This document shows positions 37,739-47,318 of a stretch of DNA of 64,000 nt, piece by piece (the first letter of the stretch is position 1; each line of letters starts with the position of its first letter). This DNA comes from Rhodoferax lacus (GTDB lineage Bacteria; Pseudomonadota; Gammaproteobacteria; Burkholderiales; Burkholderiaceae_C), in contig NZ_QFZK01000005.1 of assembly GCF_003415675.1 (NCBI RefSeq), positions 124,001 through 188,000 on the forward strand, in the 5' to 3' direction. The translations under genes were made by a program, and so were the position numbers. Under the pieces are notes generated by a model. The model was given only the letters and a program-made list of their open reading frames with translations. It ran no database searches and had not been told where the DNA came from.

Positions 37739-39109
37739 ATGCTGCTGACACTTGCTGCGTTTCTGGTCGCGATTGCCTTGCTGGTCGCGGTCCATGAGTG
37801 GGGACACTTTTCCATGGCGCGCGCCTGCGGCGTCAAGGTGTTGAAGTTTTCCATCGGCTTTGGCCCGCGCGTATTTGGATGGACATCCAGGCGTTCCGGC
37901 ACGCAGTACCAGGTCGGCTTGTTGCCACTGGGTGGTTTTGTGAAAATGCTCGACGAGCGTGAAGGACCGGTGGACGCAAGCGAGCTTTCCTATGCCTTTA
38001 ACCGCAAGCCGCTCAAGAGCCGGGCGGCCATCGTTGCCGCGGGTCCGCTGGCCAATCTCGTCCTGGCCCTGATTTTGTATACCTGTGTCAACTGGATGGG
38101 AGTCACCGAGCCTGAGGCGCTGGTCTCCAGACCGCCCGTTGGATCCGTGGCTGAAAAGGCGGGCTTCGCAGGGGGTGAGCGCATTGTGCAAGTCAGCTTT
38201 GAGGATGAGCCGCTGCAGGATGTCGTGTCGTTTGAGGATTTCCGTTGGTGGCTGACCCGTGCGGCACTGGGCGCCAAGAGCCTGCGGGTGGAGTACCTGG
38301 CAGCAGGAGAGCAAAAGGGCACCCGGCACTCCGCACGCTTGTCTTTCGAGAGTCTGGATGTGACCCATGCCGACGCGTCGCTGTTTCGCAGCATTGGCTT
38401 TGTCACACCGTACTCACCAGCCCACATTGGTGATTTGTCGCCGGGCGGTGCAGCGCTGGCCGCAGGCCTGCAGCCCGGTGACCTGGTCCTGCAGGTCAAT
38501 GGTTTGCCTATTGCCGATGGCGCGCAATTGCGGGAACTCATTCGCAACTCTGGCGCCAGCAAGGCGCCGCATGCGCAGGTGTGGCGGGTAGAGCGCCAGG
38601 GGCAGCAGTTGGACATTGCTGTCACGCCCCGTCAGGAGAAAGAAGCGGCACAAACCATAGGCCGTGTCGGTGCCATGATCGGCGGCATGCCCTCCATGGT
38701 CCAGGTGCGCTATGGCTTCTGGGCGGGCATGCAGAAGGCGGCTCAAAAAACCTGGGAAGTGTCCGGGCTGACCCTGCGCATGATGGGGCAGATCGTGACC
38801 GGTGAGTCCTCGGTTCGCAATCTGAGTGGTCCCATCACCATTGCGGACTATGCGGGCCGATCGGCTTCCATTGGTTTGGAGCAGTTCATGGTGTTTTTGG
38901 CGCTCATTAGCATCAGTTTGGGGGTACTTAACCTGCTGCCACTGCCCGTGCTCGATGGAGGGCACCTGATGTATTATGGCTGGGAGGGGGTCACCGGGCA
39001 TGCCGTCTCGGAGGCGTGGTTGTCCGGATTGCAGCGCTTGGGATTTGCCTTGTTGCTGGTGATGATGTCGATTGCGATTTTCAATGACCTGTCACGCCTG
39101 CTGTCCTGA
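37739..39109 (+). CDS. rseP: RIP metalloprotease RseP (site-2 protease)
   Basis: A 456-residue inner-membrane zinc protease. The active-site HEWGH lies at residues 19-23 in the first membrane helix, PDZ domains occupy the periplasmic middle (GDLSPGGAALAAGLQPGDLVLQVNG), and the second metal motif is NLLPLPVLDGGHL near the C-terminus. RseP cleaves anti-sigma factors such as RseA and remnant signal peptides. I used ATG 37739; the frame extends upstream within dxr but reads as shadow sequence. The order rseP-bamA is widely conserved. Confidence 0.95.
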   Translation: MLLTLAAFLVAIALLVAVHEWGHFSMARACGVKVLKFSIGFGPRVFGWTSRRSGTQYQVGLLPLGGFVKMLDEREGPVDASELSYAFNRKPLKSRAAIVAAGPLANLVLALILYTCVNWMGVTEPEALVSRPPVGSVAEKAGFAGGERIVQVSFEDEPLQDVVSFEDFRWWLTRAALGAKSLRVEYLAAGEQKGTRHSARLSFESLDVTHADASLFRSIGFVTPYSPAHIGDLSPGGAALAAGLQPGDLVLQVNGLPIADGAQLRELIRNSGASKAPHAQVWRVERQGQQLDIAVTPRQEKEAAQTIGRVGAMIGGMPSMVQVRYGFWAGMQKAAQKTWEVSGLTLRMMGQIVTGESSVRNLSGPITIADYAGRSASIGLEQFMVFLALISISLGVLNLLPLPVLDGGHLMYYGWEGVTGHAVSEAWLSGLQRLGFALLLVMMSIAIFNDLSRLLS

Positions 39110-39151
39110 CCCGGCTTTGCTTTTTTTTCCAAACCAGAATATTTTTATCCC

Positions 39152-41473
39152 ATGCGTTTGAAATCCATTTTTGTACTGCGTACAGTGGCCGCAGTTGTGG
39201 CCGGGCTGGTAGCCCATGCCGCCATTGCGCTGGAGCCCTTTGCAGTACGTGATATCCGTGTTGAAGGTCTGCAGCGTGTGGAAGCCGGCACGGTGTTCGC
39301 ATCCATCCCGGTTCGTGTGGGGGATACCTACAGTGACGAAAAGGCAGCGGCGTCCATCCGCTCCCTGTTTGCCTTGGGGCTGTTCAAGGATGTGCGCATC
39401 GAGGCCAAGGACGGTGTGCTGGTGGTGGTGGTGGAAGAGCGCCCCACCATTGCAGACGTAGAGTTTTCCGGCTCCAAGGAGTTTGACAAGGACATTCTGA
39501 AAAAGGCTTTGCGCGACATTGGCCTGGCAGATGGCAGGCCCTATGACAAGGCACTGGTGGACCGCGCCGAGCAGGAGCTCAAACGGCAGTACATCAGCAA
39601 GAGCATGTACACCACCGAGATCGTCACCACGGTCACCCCCATCGAGCGCAACCGTGTCAACCTGAGTTTTGCTGTGTCCGAAGGGGATGTGGCAAAAATC
39701 AAGGAAATCCGCATCGTCGGCGCGCGCGCCTTCACGGAGTCCCGTCTTCTGGACCTGTTTGACCAGGACACAGGAGGCTGGCTGAGCTGGTATACCAAGT
39801 CCAACCGCTATTCACGCACCAAGCTCAATGCGGATATCGAGACGCTGCGGTCGTTCTACCTGACCCAGGGCTATCTGGAGTTCAAGGTCGACTCCACGCA
39901 GGTGGCCATATCGCCTGACAAGCAGGGTATGAACATCACCGTCAATGTGACCGAAGGCGACCGCTTTGCTGTATCCAGGATCAAGCTGGCAGGCAATTAC
40001 CTTGGGAAGGAAGAAGAGTTCCAATCCCTGATCACCATTAAGGCAGGCGAGGCCTATAACTCAGACCAGGTTGCACAGACCACCAAGGCGTTCAGCGATT
40101 ATTACGGCAACTTTGGTTATGCCTTCGGTCGTGCCGAAGCCAAGACGGACATTGACCGTGCCACCAACCAGGTGGAAATCACCCTGGTGGGCGACCCGTC
40201 CCGGCGCGCCTATGTGCGCCGTATCAATGTGGCGGGCAATGACCGCACCCGCGATGAAGTGATACGCCGCGAATTCCGCCAGTTGGAAGCCTCCTGGTAC
40301 GACGGAGAAAAAATTCGCCAGTCACGTAACCGTGTGGACCGCCTGGGCTATTTCAAGGAAGTGACGATGGACACCCAGGAGGTGCCCGGAACCCAGGATC
40401 AGGTGGACTTGACGGTCAACGTAGTGGAAAAGCCCACGGGCAGCATCAGTTTGGGTGCTGGCGTATCCAGCGCCGATGGCTTGGGGCTCACGTTTGGCTT
40501 TCGCCAGGAAAATGCCTTCGGTTCTGGCAGTTCGCTGGGCGTAGAGGTCAATACCAGCAAATACAACCGCACACTGGTATTCAATACCACCAACCCCTAT
40601 TTCACCGAAGATGGTGTTTCGCGCACCATTAACCTGGCCCAGCGAACCAGCAAACCCTATACCGACATCGACAGCTACTCTGTGCAGACCACCGGGGCGA
40701 GCATGGTTTTTGGCGTGCCGTTTACTGAATCGGACACGGTGTTCCTGGGCGGTGGATTTGACCGCACGGAAATCATTCCCGGAACCCTGCTGCCCACGGT
40801 GTACCAGGACTTTGCCAATGAATTCGGCCTGGTCACCTATTCCTTGCCACTGACCGCGGGGTGGTCGCGCGATACCCGCGACAGTGCACTGGTTCCCAGT
40901 ACCGGACGTGTCCTGCGCCTCAATGGCGAGTGGAGTGTGGCGGGCGACCTGCGCTACGTGCGCAGCACGGCACAGGTGCAGCAGTTTTTTCCGGTTTCCA
41001 AAAAGACGACCTTGGCCTTGAATGCACAGGTCGATCTGGGCATGGGTACCGATGGCCTGAACTACCCCGTGCTGAAAAACTATGCATTGGGAGGCCTGGG
41101 TTCGGTACGCGGCTTTGAGCAGGGCAGCCTTACCACTGCAACACAAAGAGCTGCTGTGATAGCCGCCGGTGGGTTGACCACGGGCATTGCTCCTGGTGGC
41201 CCCAAGAAAATCACCTTGAATGCCGAATTGCTGTCGCCGTTTCCTGGCGGTGGCAGTGACCGTACCCTCCGGTGGTTCGGTTTCGTGGACGTGGGCGGAA
41301 TTTACGGACCCAACGATCCTGTGGTGTTGGATGACATGCGCGCCTCGGTGGGTGTGGGCGTCAGCTGGATTTCTCCAGTGGGCCCGCTTCGCCTGGCCTT
41401 TGCAAAGCCGATCCGCCAATTCGATGGCGATAAAATGCAGTCCCTGGCCTTTCAGATTGGAACCTCCTTCTAA
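39152..41473 (+). CDS. bamA: outer membrane protein assembly factor BamA
   Basis: A 773-residue outer-membrane insertase. A signal peptide (about 1-25, AGLVAHAAIA-LEPF) is followed by five POTRA domains beginning with FAVRDIRVEGLQRVEAGTVF. The C-terminal 16-strand barrel includes the conserved GSVRGFEQGS-type loop 6 motif (VRGF). The protein ends in the aromatic IGTSF expected for BAM substrates. The stop codon overlaps the skp start by one base (TAATG). Confidence 0.98.
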   Translation: MRLKSIFVLRTVAAVVAGLVAHAAIALEPFAVRDIRVEGLQRVEAGTVFASIPVRVGDTYSDEKAAASIRSLFALGLFKDVRIEAKDGVLVVVVEERPTIADVEFSGSKEFDKDILKKALRDIGLADGRPYDKALVDRAEQELKRQYISKSMYTTEIVTTVTPIERNRVNLSFAVSEGDVAKIKEIRIVGARAFTESRLLDLFDQDTGGWLSWYTKSNRYSRTKLNADIETLRSFYLTQGYLEFKVDSTQVAISPDKQGMNITVNVTEGDRFAVSRIKLAGNYLGKEEEFQSLITIKAGEAYNSDQVAQTTKAFSDYYGNFGYAFGRAEAKTDIDRATNQVEITLVGDPSRRAYVRRINVAGNDRTRDEVIRREFRQLEASWYDGEKIRQSRNRVDRLGYFKEVTMDTQEVPGTQDQVDLTVNVVEKPTGSISLGAGVSSADGLGLTFGFRQENAFGSGSSLGVEVNTSKYNRTLVFNTTNPYFTEDGVSRTINLAQRTSKPYTDIDSYSVQTTGASMVFGVPFTESDTVFLGGGFDRTEIIPGTLLPTVYQDFANEFGLVTYSLPLTAGWSRDTRDSALVPSTGRVLRLNGEWSVAGDLRYVRSTAQVQQFFPVSKKTTLALNAQVDLGMGTDGLNYPVLKNYALGGLGSVRGFEQGSLTTATQRAAVIAAGGLTTGIAPGGPKKITLNAELLSPFPGGGSDRTLRWFGFVDVGGIYGPNDPVVLDDMRASVGVGVSWISPVGPLRLAFAKPIRQFDGDKMQSLAFQIGTSF

Positions 41474-41982
41474 TGACGAAACTTAAGACAATTTGGGCTT
41501 CTGGCCTGCTGTGCATGGCTCTGGTTTCTGGTGCGTATGCCCAGGAGTCCCGCATTGCTTTTATCAACTCGCAGCGTATTACCAGCGAGTCGGCGCCGGC
41601 CAAGGCAGCAACCGCCAAGCTGGAAACAGAGTTCTCCAAGCGACAGAAGGAACTCACTGATTTGCAGAGCACCCTGAAGTCCTTCAGTGAGAAGTTCGAG
41701 CGCGACGCACCCACCATGACGGAGAGTCAGCGCGCCGCCAAGCAAAAAGAATTCGTGGAGCAAAACCGCGACTTCCAACGCAAAAAGCGCGAGTTCGACG
41801 AAGACCTGAACGGCCGCCGCAACGAAGAGCTGCAACAGGTGTACGAGAAAGCCACCAAGGCCATTCGCCAGTTGGCTGAATCCGAGAAATACGACCTGGT
41901 TGTGCAAGAGGCGGTTTATTTCAACCCGAAGATTGATATCACCGACAAGGTCATCAAGATCCTGAACGCCGGTGCCAAGTAA
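41473..41982 (+). CDS. skp: periplasmic chaperone Skp/OmpH
   Basis: A 169-residue periplasmic chaperone for unfolded outer-membrane proteins. The signal peptide is MTKLKTIWASGLLCMALVSG and cleavage is likely after AYA. The mature part starts with RIAFINSQRI and is a long Lys/Glu/Gln-rich coiled coil (about 45-130). It ends with the conserved DITDKVIKILNAG. It is translationally coupled to bamA, whose substrates it protects. Confidence 0.95.
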   Translation: MTKLKTIWASGLLCMALVSGAYAQESRIAFINSQRITSESAPAKAATAKLETEFSKRQKELTDLQSTLKSFSEKFERDAPTMTESQRAAKQKEFVEQNRDFQRKKREFDEDLNGRRNEELQQVYEKATKAIRQLAESEKYDLVVQEAVYFNPKIDITDKVIKILNAGAK

Positions 41983-42007
41983 TCGATCTGGTTACGCGTG
42001 CTAGGCC

Positions 42008-42982
42008 ATGCAACTTTCGCTGGCTTTTATTGTTGAAGCGCTGGGTGGAACGCTGCGCGGCAATCCGGCCCTTGAAATTCAGGGTCTTGCCCCCCTGGAG
42101 TCGGCCCAGTCTCAGCACATCAGTTTCCTGAGCAACCCCCGCTACCAGGCGCAATTGCGTGCGACCGGCGCGGGCTGCGTGATTGTGGCGCCCGCCTTGC
42201 AGGACATGGCGCCCACAGGGGTGGCACTGATTGTTGCCGACAACCCTTACCTCTACTTTGCCCGTCTGACCCAGCTTTGGCGCCAGCAGCAAACCCGCAG
42301 CCGCGTGCCCGGCATCCATCCGAGTGCCGTGGTGGACCCGTCTGCACAGGTGGATGCGACCGCCTTTGTCGGTCCCTTGTGCGTGGTCGAGCAGGGTGCC
42401 CGCATCGGCCCAGGCACGGTACTCAAGTCGCGCGTGACGGTGGGCGAGGACTGCGTGATTGGCGCACGTTGCATTCTGCATGCGGGCGTGGTCATTGGCG
42501 CCGACGGCTTTGGCTTTGCGCCGGACGGCGAGCGCTGGGAAAAGATTGAACAACTCGGCGCCGTGCGCATCGGCGACGATGTGGAAATTGGCGCCAACAC
42601 CTGCATAGACCGCGGCGCCTTGCAGGACACGGTGATTGAGGACGGCGTCAAGCTCGACAACCTGATCCAGATCGGCCACAACGTGCGCGTGGGTCGCAAT
42701 ACAGCCATGGCGGGCTGTGTCGGCGTGGCGGGCAGTGCCACTATTGGCGAACATTGCACGATTGGTGGCGGCGCTGTGGTTCTGGGCCATTTGAAAATTG
42801 CAGACGGCGTGAACATCTCGGCTGCCACGGTGGTCACCAAGTCCATTGCCAAGCCCGGCCACTACACCGGCGTGTTTCCACTGGACGACAACGCTTCCTG
42901 GGAGCGCAACGCAGCCACGCTCAAGCAGCTGCACACCTTGCGTGACCGCATCAAGACTTTGGAGAAAGAAAATAAACCATGA
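42008..42982 (+). CDS. lpxD: UDP-3-O-acylglucosamine N-acyltransferase
   Basis: A 324-residue lipid A enzyme that adds the second acyl chain. An N-terminal uridine-binding domain ([20 protein letters not shown]) precedes a left-handed beta helix of hexapeptide repeats (about 100-290). The catalytic His region is [18 protein letters not shown]. The last four bases overlap the fabZ start (ATGA), so translation is coupled. Confidence 0.97.
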   Translation: MQLSLAFIVEALGGTLRGNPALEIQGLAPLESAQSQHISFLSNPRYQAQLRATGAGCVIVAPALQDMAPTGVALIVADNPYLYFARLTQLWRQQQTRSRVPGIHPSAVVDPSAQVDATAFVGPLCVVEQGARIGPGTVLKSRVTVGEDCVIGARCILHAGVVIGADGFGFAPDGERWEKIEQLGAVRIGDDVEIGANTCIDRGALQDTVIEDGVKLDNLIQIGHNVRVGRNTAMAGCVGVAGSATIGEHCTIGGGAVVLGHLKIADGVNISAATVVTKSIAKPGHYTGVFPLDDNASWERNAATLKQLHTLRDRIKTLEKENKP

Positions 42983-43419
42983 TGGACATCCACAAAATTC
43001 TCAAACAGCTGCCCCACCGCTACCCCTTCCTGTTGGTGGATCGGGTGATCGAGCTGGAAAAAGGCAAGCGCATCAAGGCGCTGAAAAACGTCACCATCAA
43101 CGAGCCCTTTTTTGAAGGCCACTTCCCCAGCCGCCCGGTCATGCCCGGCGTGCTGATGCTGGAAGCCCTGGCCCAGGCCGCCGGTCTGCTGGCCTTTGAC
43201 GCCCTGGGCACCGCACCCAGCGAAGACATGGTGTACTACTTTGCCGGCATTGACGGTGCGCGCTTTAAACGCCCGGTGGAGCCGGGTGACCAGCTGATTC
43301 TGGAGGCCGAACTGCTGCGCACCAAGGCCGGCATTTTCAAATTCAAGGCCCGCGCCACGGTGGATGGTGAGTTGGCTGTAGAGGCCGAGCTGACCTGCGC
43401 TATGCGCTCCGTGGCTTGA
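42979..43419 (+). CDS. fabZ: 3-hydroxyacyl-[ACP] dehydratase FabZ
   Basis: A 146-residue hot-dog-fold dehydratase of fatty acid synthesis. The N-terminus [16 protein letters not shown] and the catalytic segment [23 protein letters not shown] are diagnostic (active-site His and Glu). It competes with LpxA/LpxD for 3-hydroxyacyl-ACP, which explains the operon with lipid A genes. Two ATGs lie in tandem at 42979 and 42982; the first overlaps lpxD. Confidence 0.97.
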   Translation: MMDIHKILKQLPHRYPFLLVDRVIELEKGKRIKALKNVTINEPFFEGHFPSRPVMPGVLMLEALAQAAGLLAFDALGTAPSEDMVYYFAGIDGARFKRPVEPGDQLILEAELLRTKAGIFKFKARATVDGELAVEAELTCAMRSVA

Positions 43420-43429
43420 GGGTGGCACC

Positions 43430-44224
43430 ATGAGCGCGATTCACGCCACAGCAGTGGTAGACCCCAAGGCCGAGCTGGACAGTTCGGTCACGGTAGGCCC
43501 GTACACAGTGATTGGCCCGCATGTGCGCATAGGCGCCGGCACCACCATTGGCCCGCATGTGGTGATCGAAGGCCACACCACGATTGGGCGCGACAACCGC
43601 ATCTTTCAGTTCAGCTCGCTGGGCGCCATACCGCAGGACAAGAAGTACGCGGGTGAGCCATGCGAGCTCATCATCGGCGACCGCAACACCGTGCGCGAGT
43701 TCTGCACCTTCAACATCGGCTCGCCCGGTGATGTGGGCGTGACCCGCGTGGGCGATGACAACTGGATCATGGCCTATGTGCACCTGGCGCATGACTGCCA
43801 GGTCGGCAACCACACCATTTTTGCCAACAATTCGCAGCTCGCAGGCCATGTGCATGTGGGCGACTGGGTGATTCTGGGTGGCTTTACCGTGGTGCACCAG
43901 TTTGTGCGCATTGGCGCCCACAGCATGACCGCCATGTGCGCCTTGCTGTTTGCCGACCTGCCGCCCTTTGTGATGTGCCAGGGCCAGCCGGCAGCAGCGC
44001 GCTCCATGAACTATGAAGGTTTGCGCCGTCGCGGTTTTTCGCCCGAGCGCATTGCCGCTGTCAAGGCCATGCACAAGGCGCTGTACCGCGATGACCTGAC
44101 GCTGGACAACGCCCGCACCCGCATCGCCGCCCTGGTGGATGACACGCCCGAAGCAGCGCCCGATGTGGAGATGATGTTGGGCTTTCTGGAGCAGACCTCG
44201 CCGCAGCGCGGCATTGTTCGCTAG
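43430..44224 (+). CDS. lpxA: acyl-[ACP]-UDP-N-acetylglucosamine O-acyltransferase
   Basis: A 264-residue trimeric acyltransferase for the first step of lipid A. Hexapeptide repeats form a left-handed beta helix (about 5-190), and the catalytic His lies in [15 protein letters not shown]. The C-terminal helical domain starts near [11 protein letters not shown]. It is 10 nt after fabZ and 7 nt before lpxB. Confidence 0.98.
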   Translation: MSAIHATAVVDPKAELDSSVTVGPYTVIGPHVRIGAGTTIGPHVVIEGHTTIGRDNRIFQFSSLGAIPQDKKYAGEPCELIIGDRNTVREFCTFNIGSPGDVGVTRVGDDNWIMAYVHLAHDCQVGNHTIFANNSQLAGHVHVGDWVILGGFTVVHQFVRIGAHSMTAMCALLFADLPPFVMCQGQPAAARSMNYEGLRRRGFSPERIAAVKAMHKALYRDDLTLDNARTRIAALVDDTPEAAPDVEMMLGFLEQTSPQRGIVR

Positions 44225-44231
44225 GCCGCGC

Positions 44232-45416
44232 ATGAGCGCTGTGCCGGGCATGGCCCCTGCGGACGCTGCGCCCAAGGTCGCTATGGTTGCAGGCGAGGTG
44301 TCCGGCGATTTGCTGTCCGGACTGCTATTGGGTGGCCTGAAAGCCCGCTGGCCAGATCTCACCAGTATGGGCATTGGTGGCCCTCACATGGAGCGGCTGG
44401 GCTTTCAGGCCTGGTGGTCCTTCCAGAAGCTGGCGGTGCATGGCTTCAACTGGGAGCTGCTGCGCCGCTACCGCGAGATCGTTGGCATCCGAGACCAGAT
44501 GCGCAAGCGATTGCTCAAAGAGCGGCCAGACATTTTCATAGGTACCGACGCGCCGGACTTCAACTTCAAGCTTGAAGAAGACCTGCGCGCGGCCGGCATC
44601 AAGACCGTGCACTTTGTCTGCCCCTCGGTCTGGGCCTGGCGACCCGAGCGCATGGAAAAAATCCGCCGCAGTGCCGACCATGTGCTGTGCATTTTTCCTT
44701 TTGAGCCAGAGCTGCTGGCACGCCACGGCATTGCCGCCACCTATGTCGGCCATCCGCTGGCCAACGTTATTCCGATGGAGCCTGACAGGGCTGCGGCGCG
44801 GCTGGCACTGGGGCTGGATGCCACGGCGCCGCTGGTGGCCATCTTGCCCGGTAGCCGCCGTTCGGAAATCAGCCATCTTGCGGAGCGCTTCATCCGGGCC
44901 GCTGCGCTGATCCGGGCGGCGCAGCCCACCACGCGCTTTGTGCTGCCAGTGGTGCCGGGCTTTCGAGCCGTGATCGAGAGCCTGGTGCAGCAATGCGGTT
45001 TGCAGGACAGCGTCACCATTTTGGACGGCCAGTCGCATGCGGCCCTGGCAGCCTGTGACGTCACTCTGATTGCCAGCGGCACCGCCACCCTGGAAGCAGC
45101 CCTCTACAAGCGCCCCATGGTTATTGCCTACCACCAGAACTGGCTGTCGTGGCAGATCATGCGCAGAAAGCGCCTGCAGCCCTGGGTGGGCTTGCCCAAC
45201 ATCCTGTGCGCCGAGTTTGTGGTGCCCGAGCTGCTGCAGGACGCCGCCACGCCGCAGGCGTTGGCGGATGCCACCCTGGCCTGGCTGGATGCCCCCAGCC
45301 AAGACCCGCAGCGCTTGCAGGCCTTGCAGACACAATTTGTCGCGCTGCACCACAGTCTGCAGCGCGACACCGCGACAATAGCCACCGATGCCATCCAAAA
45401 AGTCCTCCAAAGTTGA
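44232..45416 (+). CDS. lpxB: lipid-A-disaccharide synthase
   Basis: A 394-residue GT-B glycosyltransferase condensing UDP-2,3-diacylglucosamine with lipid X. Motifs: [13 protein letters not shown] near the start, IDAPDFN-like [22 protein letters not shown], and [17 protein letters not shown] start at 44214 would overlap lpxA; ATG 44232 is preferred. Its end overlaps rnhB by 29 nt. Confidence 0.97.
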   Translation: MSAVPGMAPADAAPKVAMVAGEVSGDLLSGLLLGGLKARWPDLTSMGIGGPHMERLGFQAWWSFQKLAVHGFNWELLRRYREIVGIRDQMRKRLLKERPDIFIGTDAPDFNFKLEEDLRAAGIKTVHFVCPSVWAWRPERMEKIRRSADHVLCIFPFEPELLARHGIAATYVGHPLANVIPMEPDRAAARLALGLDATAPLVAILPGSRRSEISHLAERFIRAAALIRAAQPTTRFVLPVVPGFRAVIESLVQQCGLQDSVTILDGQSHAALAACDVTLIASGTATLEAALYKRPMVIAYHQNWLSWQIMRRKRLQPWVGLPNILCAEFVVPELLQDAATPQALADATLAWLDAPSQDPQRLQALQTQFVALHHSLQRDTATIATDAIQKVLQS

Positions 45417-46020
45417 TCCCGCCAAAATTCATCAGGTCGCCTTCGTCTGGGACAGCACCGGCCTGATTGCCGGTGTGGACGAAGCCGGCCGCGGTCCGCT
45501 GGCAGGCCCCGTGGTAGCCGCTGCGGTGATCCTGGACGACCAGAACCCGATCAAGGGCCTAAACGATTCCAAAAAGCTCAGTGCTTTGCGTCGTGAAAAG
45601 CTCTATGACGAGATCCGCGCCAAGGCCCTGTGCTGTTCGGTGGCCCAGGCCAGCGTGGAAGAAATCGACCAGCTCAATATCCTGCAGGCCACGCTCTTGG
45701 CCATGCGCCGCGCGGTGGAAGGCTTGCGTCTGAAACCCCACAAAGTGCTGGTGGATGGCAACCGTCTGCCCGTGCTGGACGTGCTGGCCGAAGCCATCGT
45801 GCGCGGTGACGCCACGGTGCCCGCCATCTCCGCTGCTTCTATCCTGGCCAAGGTCACACGTGACCGCTGGTGCCGGGAGCTCGACTTGCAGTACCCGCAG
45901 TACGGCTTTGCCGGGCACAAGGGTTACGGTACGGCAGAGCATCTGACGGCACTGCGCACGCACGGCGCCTGCCCCGAACACCGAAAGACCTTTGCGCCGG
46001 TTGCGCAGGTGCTGGTGTGA
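45388..46020 (+). CDS. rnhB: ribonuclease HII
   Basis: A 210-residue RNase that cleaves RNA in RNA-DNA hybrids and at single ribonucleotides. The signature [19 protein letters not shown] carries the first two catalytic acids; others lie in [10 protein letters not shown]-like regions and VDGNRLP. It overlaps lpxB by 29 nt. A GACAAT inside lpxB, eight bases before the ATG, might give additional transcription. The pairing lpxB-rnhB is common in proteobacteria. Confidence 0.95.
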   Translation: MPSKKSSKVDPAKIHQVAFVWDSTGLIAGVDEAGRGPLAGPVVAAAVILDDQNPIKGLNDSKKLSALRREKLYDEIRAKALCCSVAQASVEEIDQLNILQATLLAMRRAVEGLRLKPHKVLVDGNRLPVLDVLAEAIVRGDATVPAISAASILAKVTRDRWCRELDLQYPQYGFAGHKGYGTAEHLTALRTHGACPEHRKTFAPVAQVLV

Positions 46021-46029
46021 GTGTGAGCC

Positions 46030-46806
46030 ATGACTGAACCGACCTTCGTCACCTCGCGCGACAACCCTTTGCTCAAAGAGCTCCGCCGGCTCGCCCAGGA
46101 CAACACGGCGTACCGCCGTGCCGGGCGTTTCTGGATCGAAGGCGACCATCTGTGCAGCGCTGCCTTGCAGCGTGGTTTGCAACCGGCCGTTGCGGTGTAT
46201 GCCGAGTCGCTGTGGACGCAGTTGCGGGGTCCACTGGCCGATGTGGCTGGCAAAAAGGTCGTGGTGAGCGACGCGCTGTTCAAGGACATCAGCGCCCTGG
46301 AGTCCCCGGCCAGCATGGGCTTTGTCTTGGACCTGCCGACCGATACGACCATTGCGCCGCAAGCTGCCACGGTAATCCTGGACCGCGTGCAGGATGCCGG
46401 CAATGTAGGTTCCATTTTGCGCAGCGCCGGTGCCTTTGGTTTTCGGCAGGTGCTGGCTCTCAAGGGTACAGCCGCGCTGTGGAGCCCCAAGGTGCTGCGG
46501 GCCGGTATGGGCGCGCATTTTGGGTTGCGTTTGGTTGAGGGCTTGTCTCTGGAGGACTTGCAGGCTTTGACCCTGCCGCTGGTGGTGACCAGTTCGCATC
46601 AGGGGGAGCTGATTCAGGCTTTGGAGTTGCCCCAGCCCTGTGCCTGGGTCATGGGTCATGAAGGGCAGGGCGTGGGGGCCGAGTTGATGGCGCGGGCTTC
46701 GGTGTTTGTGCGCATCGGGCAGCCAGGGGGTGAAGAGTCTCTCAATGTTGCTGCTGCTGCGGCCATCTGTCTGCATGCCAGTTCGTTGCGCTCTTCAGGC
46801 GGATAG
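46030..46806 (+). CDS. TrmH/SpoU-family RNA 2'-O-methyltransferase
   Basis: A 258-residue SPOUT methyltransferase. The N-terminal substrate-binding domain starts with FVTSRDNPLLKELRRL and RFWIEGDHL. The SAM-binding trefoil knot contains LDRVQDAGNVGSILRSAGAFG, WVMGHEGQGV and GEESLNVAAAAAICLH. It probably methylates rRNA or tRNA ribose. The N-terminus is unlike E. coli RlmB, so I give no symbol. It is the last gene of the block before repeat element C, 35 nt downstream. Confidence 0.9.
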   Translation: MTEPTFVTSRDNPLLKELRRLAQDNTAYRRAGRFWIEGDHLCSAALQRGLQPAVAVYAESLWTQLRGPLADVAGKKVVVSDALFKDISALESPASMGFVLDLPTDTTIAPQAATVILDRVQDAGNVGSILRSAGAFGFRQVLALKGTAALWSPKVLRAGMGAHFGLRLVEGLSLEDLQALTLPLVVTSSHQGELIQALELPQPCAWVMGHEGQGVGAELMARASVFVRIGQPGGEESLNVAAAAAICLHASSLRSSGG

Positions 46807-46840
46807 TTTCTCGGGGTTGGTTCGCTCTGCTTGACCCGGC

Positions 46841-46916
46841 GCGGCAGCGGGGCTTGGGCCAATGCCCTCATACCGGAGTACCGCAAATCGGTCATTGGCC
46901 CAAGCCCCGCTACCGC
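46841..46916 (+). repeat. hairpin C1, core in forward orientation
   Basis: Arms 46841-46864 and 46893-46916 pair over 24 bp with a single C-A mismatch. The 28-nt loop has CTCAT, apical stem CGG/CCG with AGTA, and AAATCG. Arm sequence is unlike A1 or B1. Confidence 0.85.
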
Positions 46917-47003
46917 TCCTGCAGGGTTGGTAAGCGATAGATTTCAAAGGCAATCGTCTGGGCATCCGGTGTTTGTAGTTCGTGCACCAAGCCCATCGCA
47001 ACG

Positions 47004-47077
47004 CGGCAGTGGGGGTGAGGCTGACGCCCGATTTGCGGTACCCCGCTATGAGGGCGTCAGCCTCACCCCCACTGCCG
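47004..47077 (-). repeat. hairpin C2, core in reverse orientation
   Basis: Perfect 26-bp arms at 47004-47029 and 47052-47077, the longest in the window. On the minus strand the loop reads TCAT, apical stem GCGG/CCGC with GGTA, then AAATC. Confidence 0.85.
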
Positions 47078-47190
47078 AGCCAAAGCGCAGGAGTGCGTAA
47101 GTGGCCCAGCCGATGCGTATGAATGAGAGCGTGGTGCTACTCCAAGTAAATTTGCCGTCAGCATCCGCCGGGTTACTACCTACCCTCCGC

Positions 47191-47196
47191 TATAAT
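47191..47196 (+). promoter_or_regulatory. -10 box of the carA promoter
   Basis: A consensus TATAAT with no clear -35 at 16-18 bp. It would give a leader of roughly 115 nt before the carA GTG. I did not find a recognisable arginine or pyrimidine operator in that leader. Confidence 0.55.
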
Positions 47197-47318
47197 CGGT
47201 GGCTTTCCAGAAAACAGCTGTCCCAAGCGCAACTCTGAATCTTCCCCTCTCAAAAGCATCCGCCAAGAGCCCTTCTTGAGCGCGTTTGGGCGTAACCGTA
47301 ACCCATTCGGAGTAACCA

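Larger units (their letters stand above)
46841..47077. repeat. intergenic paired-hairpin element, copy C (in the 512-nt gap 46807-47318)
   Basis: Third copy of the paired element: hairpin C1 (46841-46916), an 87-nt spacer and hairpin C2 (47004-47077). The two cores again point in opposite directions. The spacer and flanks show little resemblance to copies A and B, so only the cores and the architecture are kept. The rest of the gap holds the carA promoter region. Confidence 0.8.

Noticed and set aside
46656-47100. Short open frames over the hairpin elements encoding peptides like LRYSGMR or LRYPAMR
   Set aside because: The repeated peptide is only the translation of the conserved hairpin core; frames are short, overlap in several directions and lack ribosome-binding sites.
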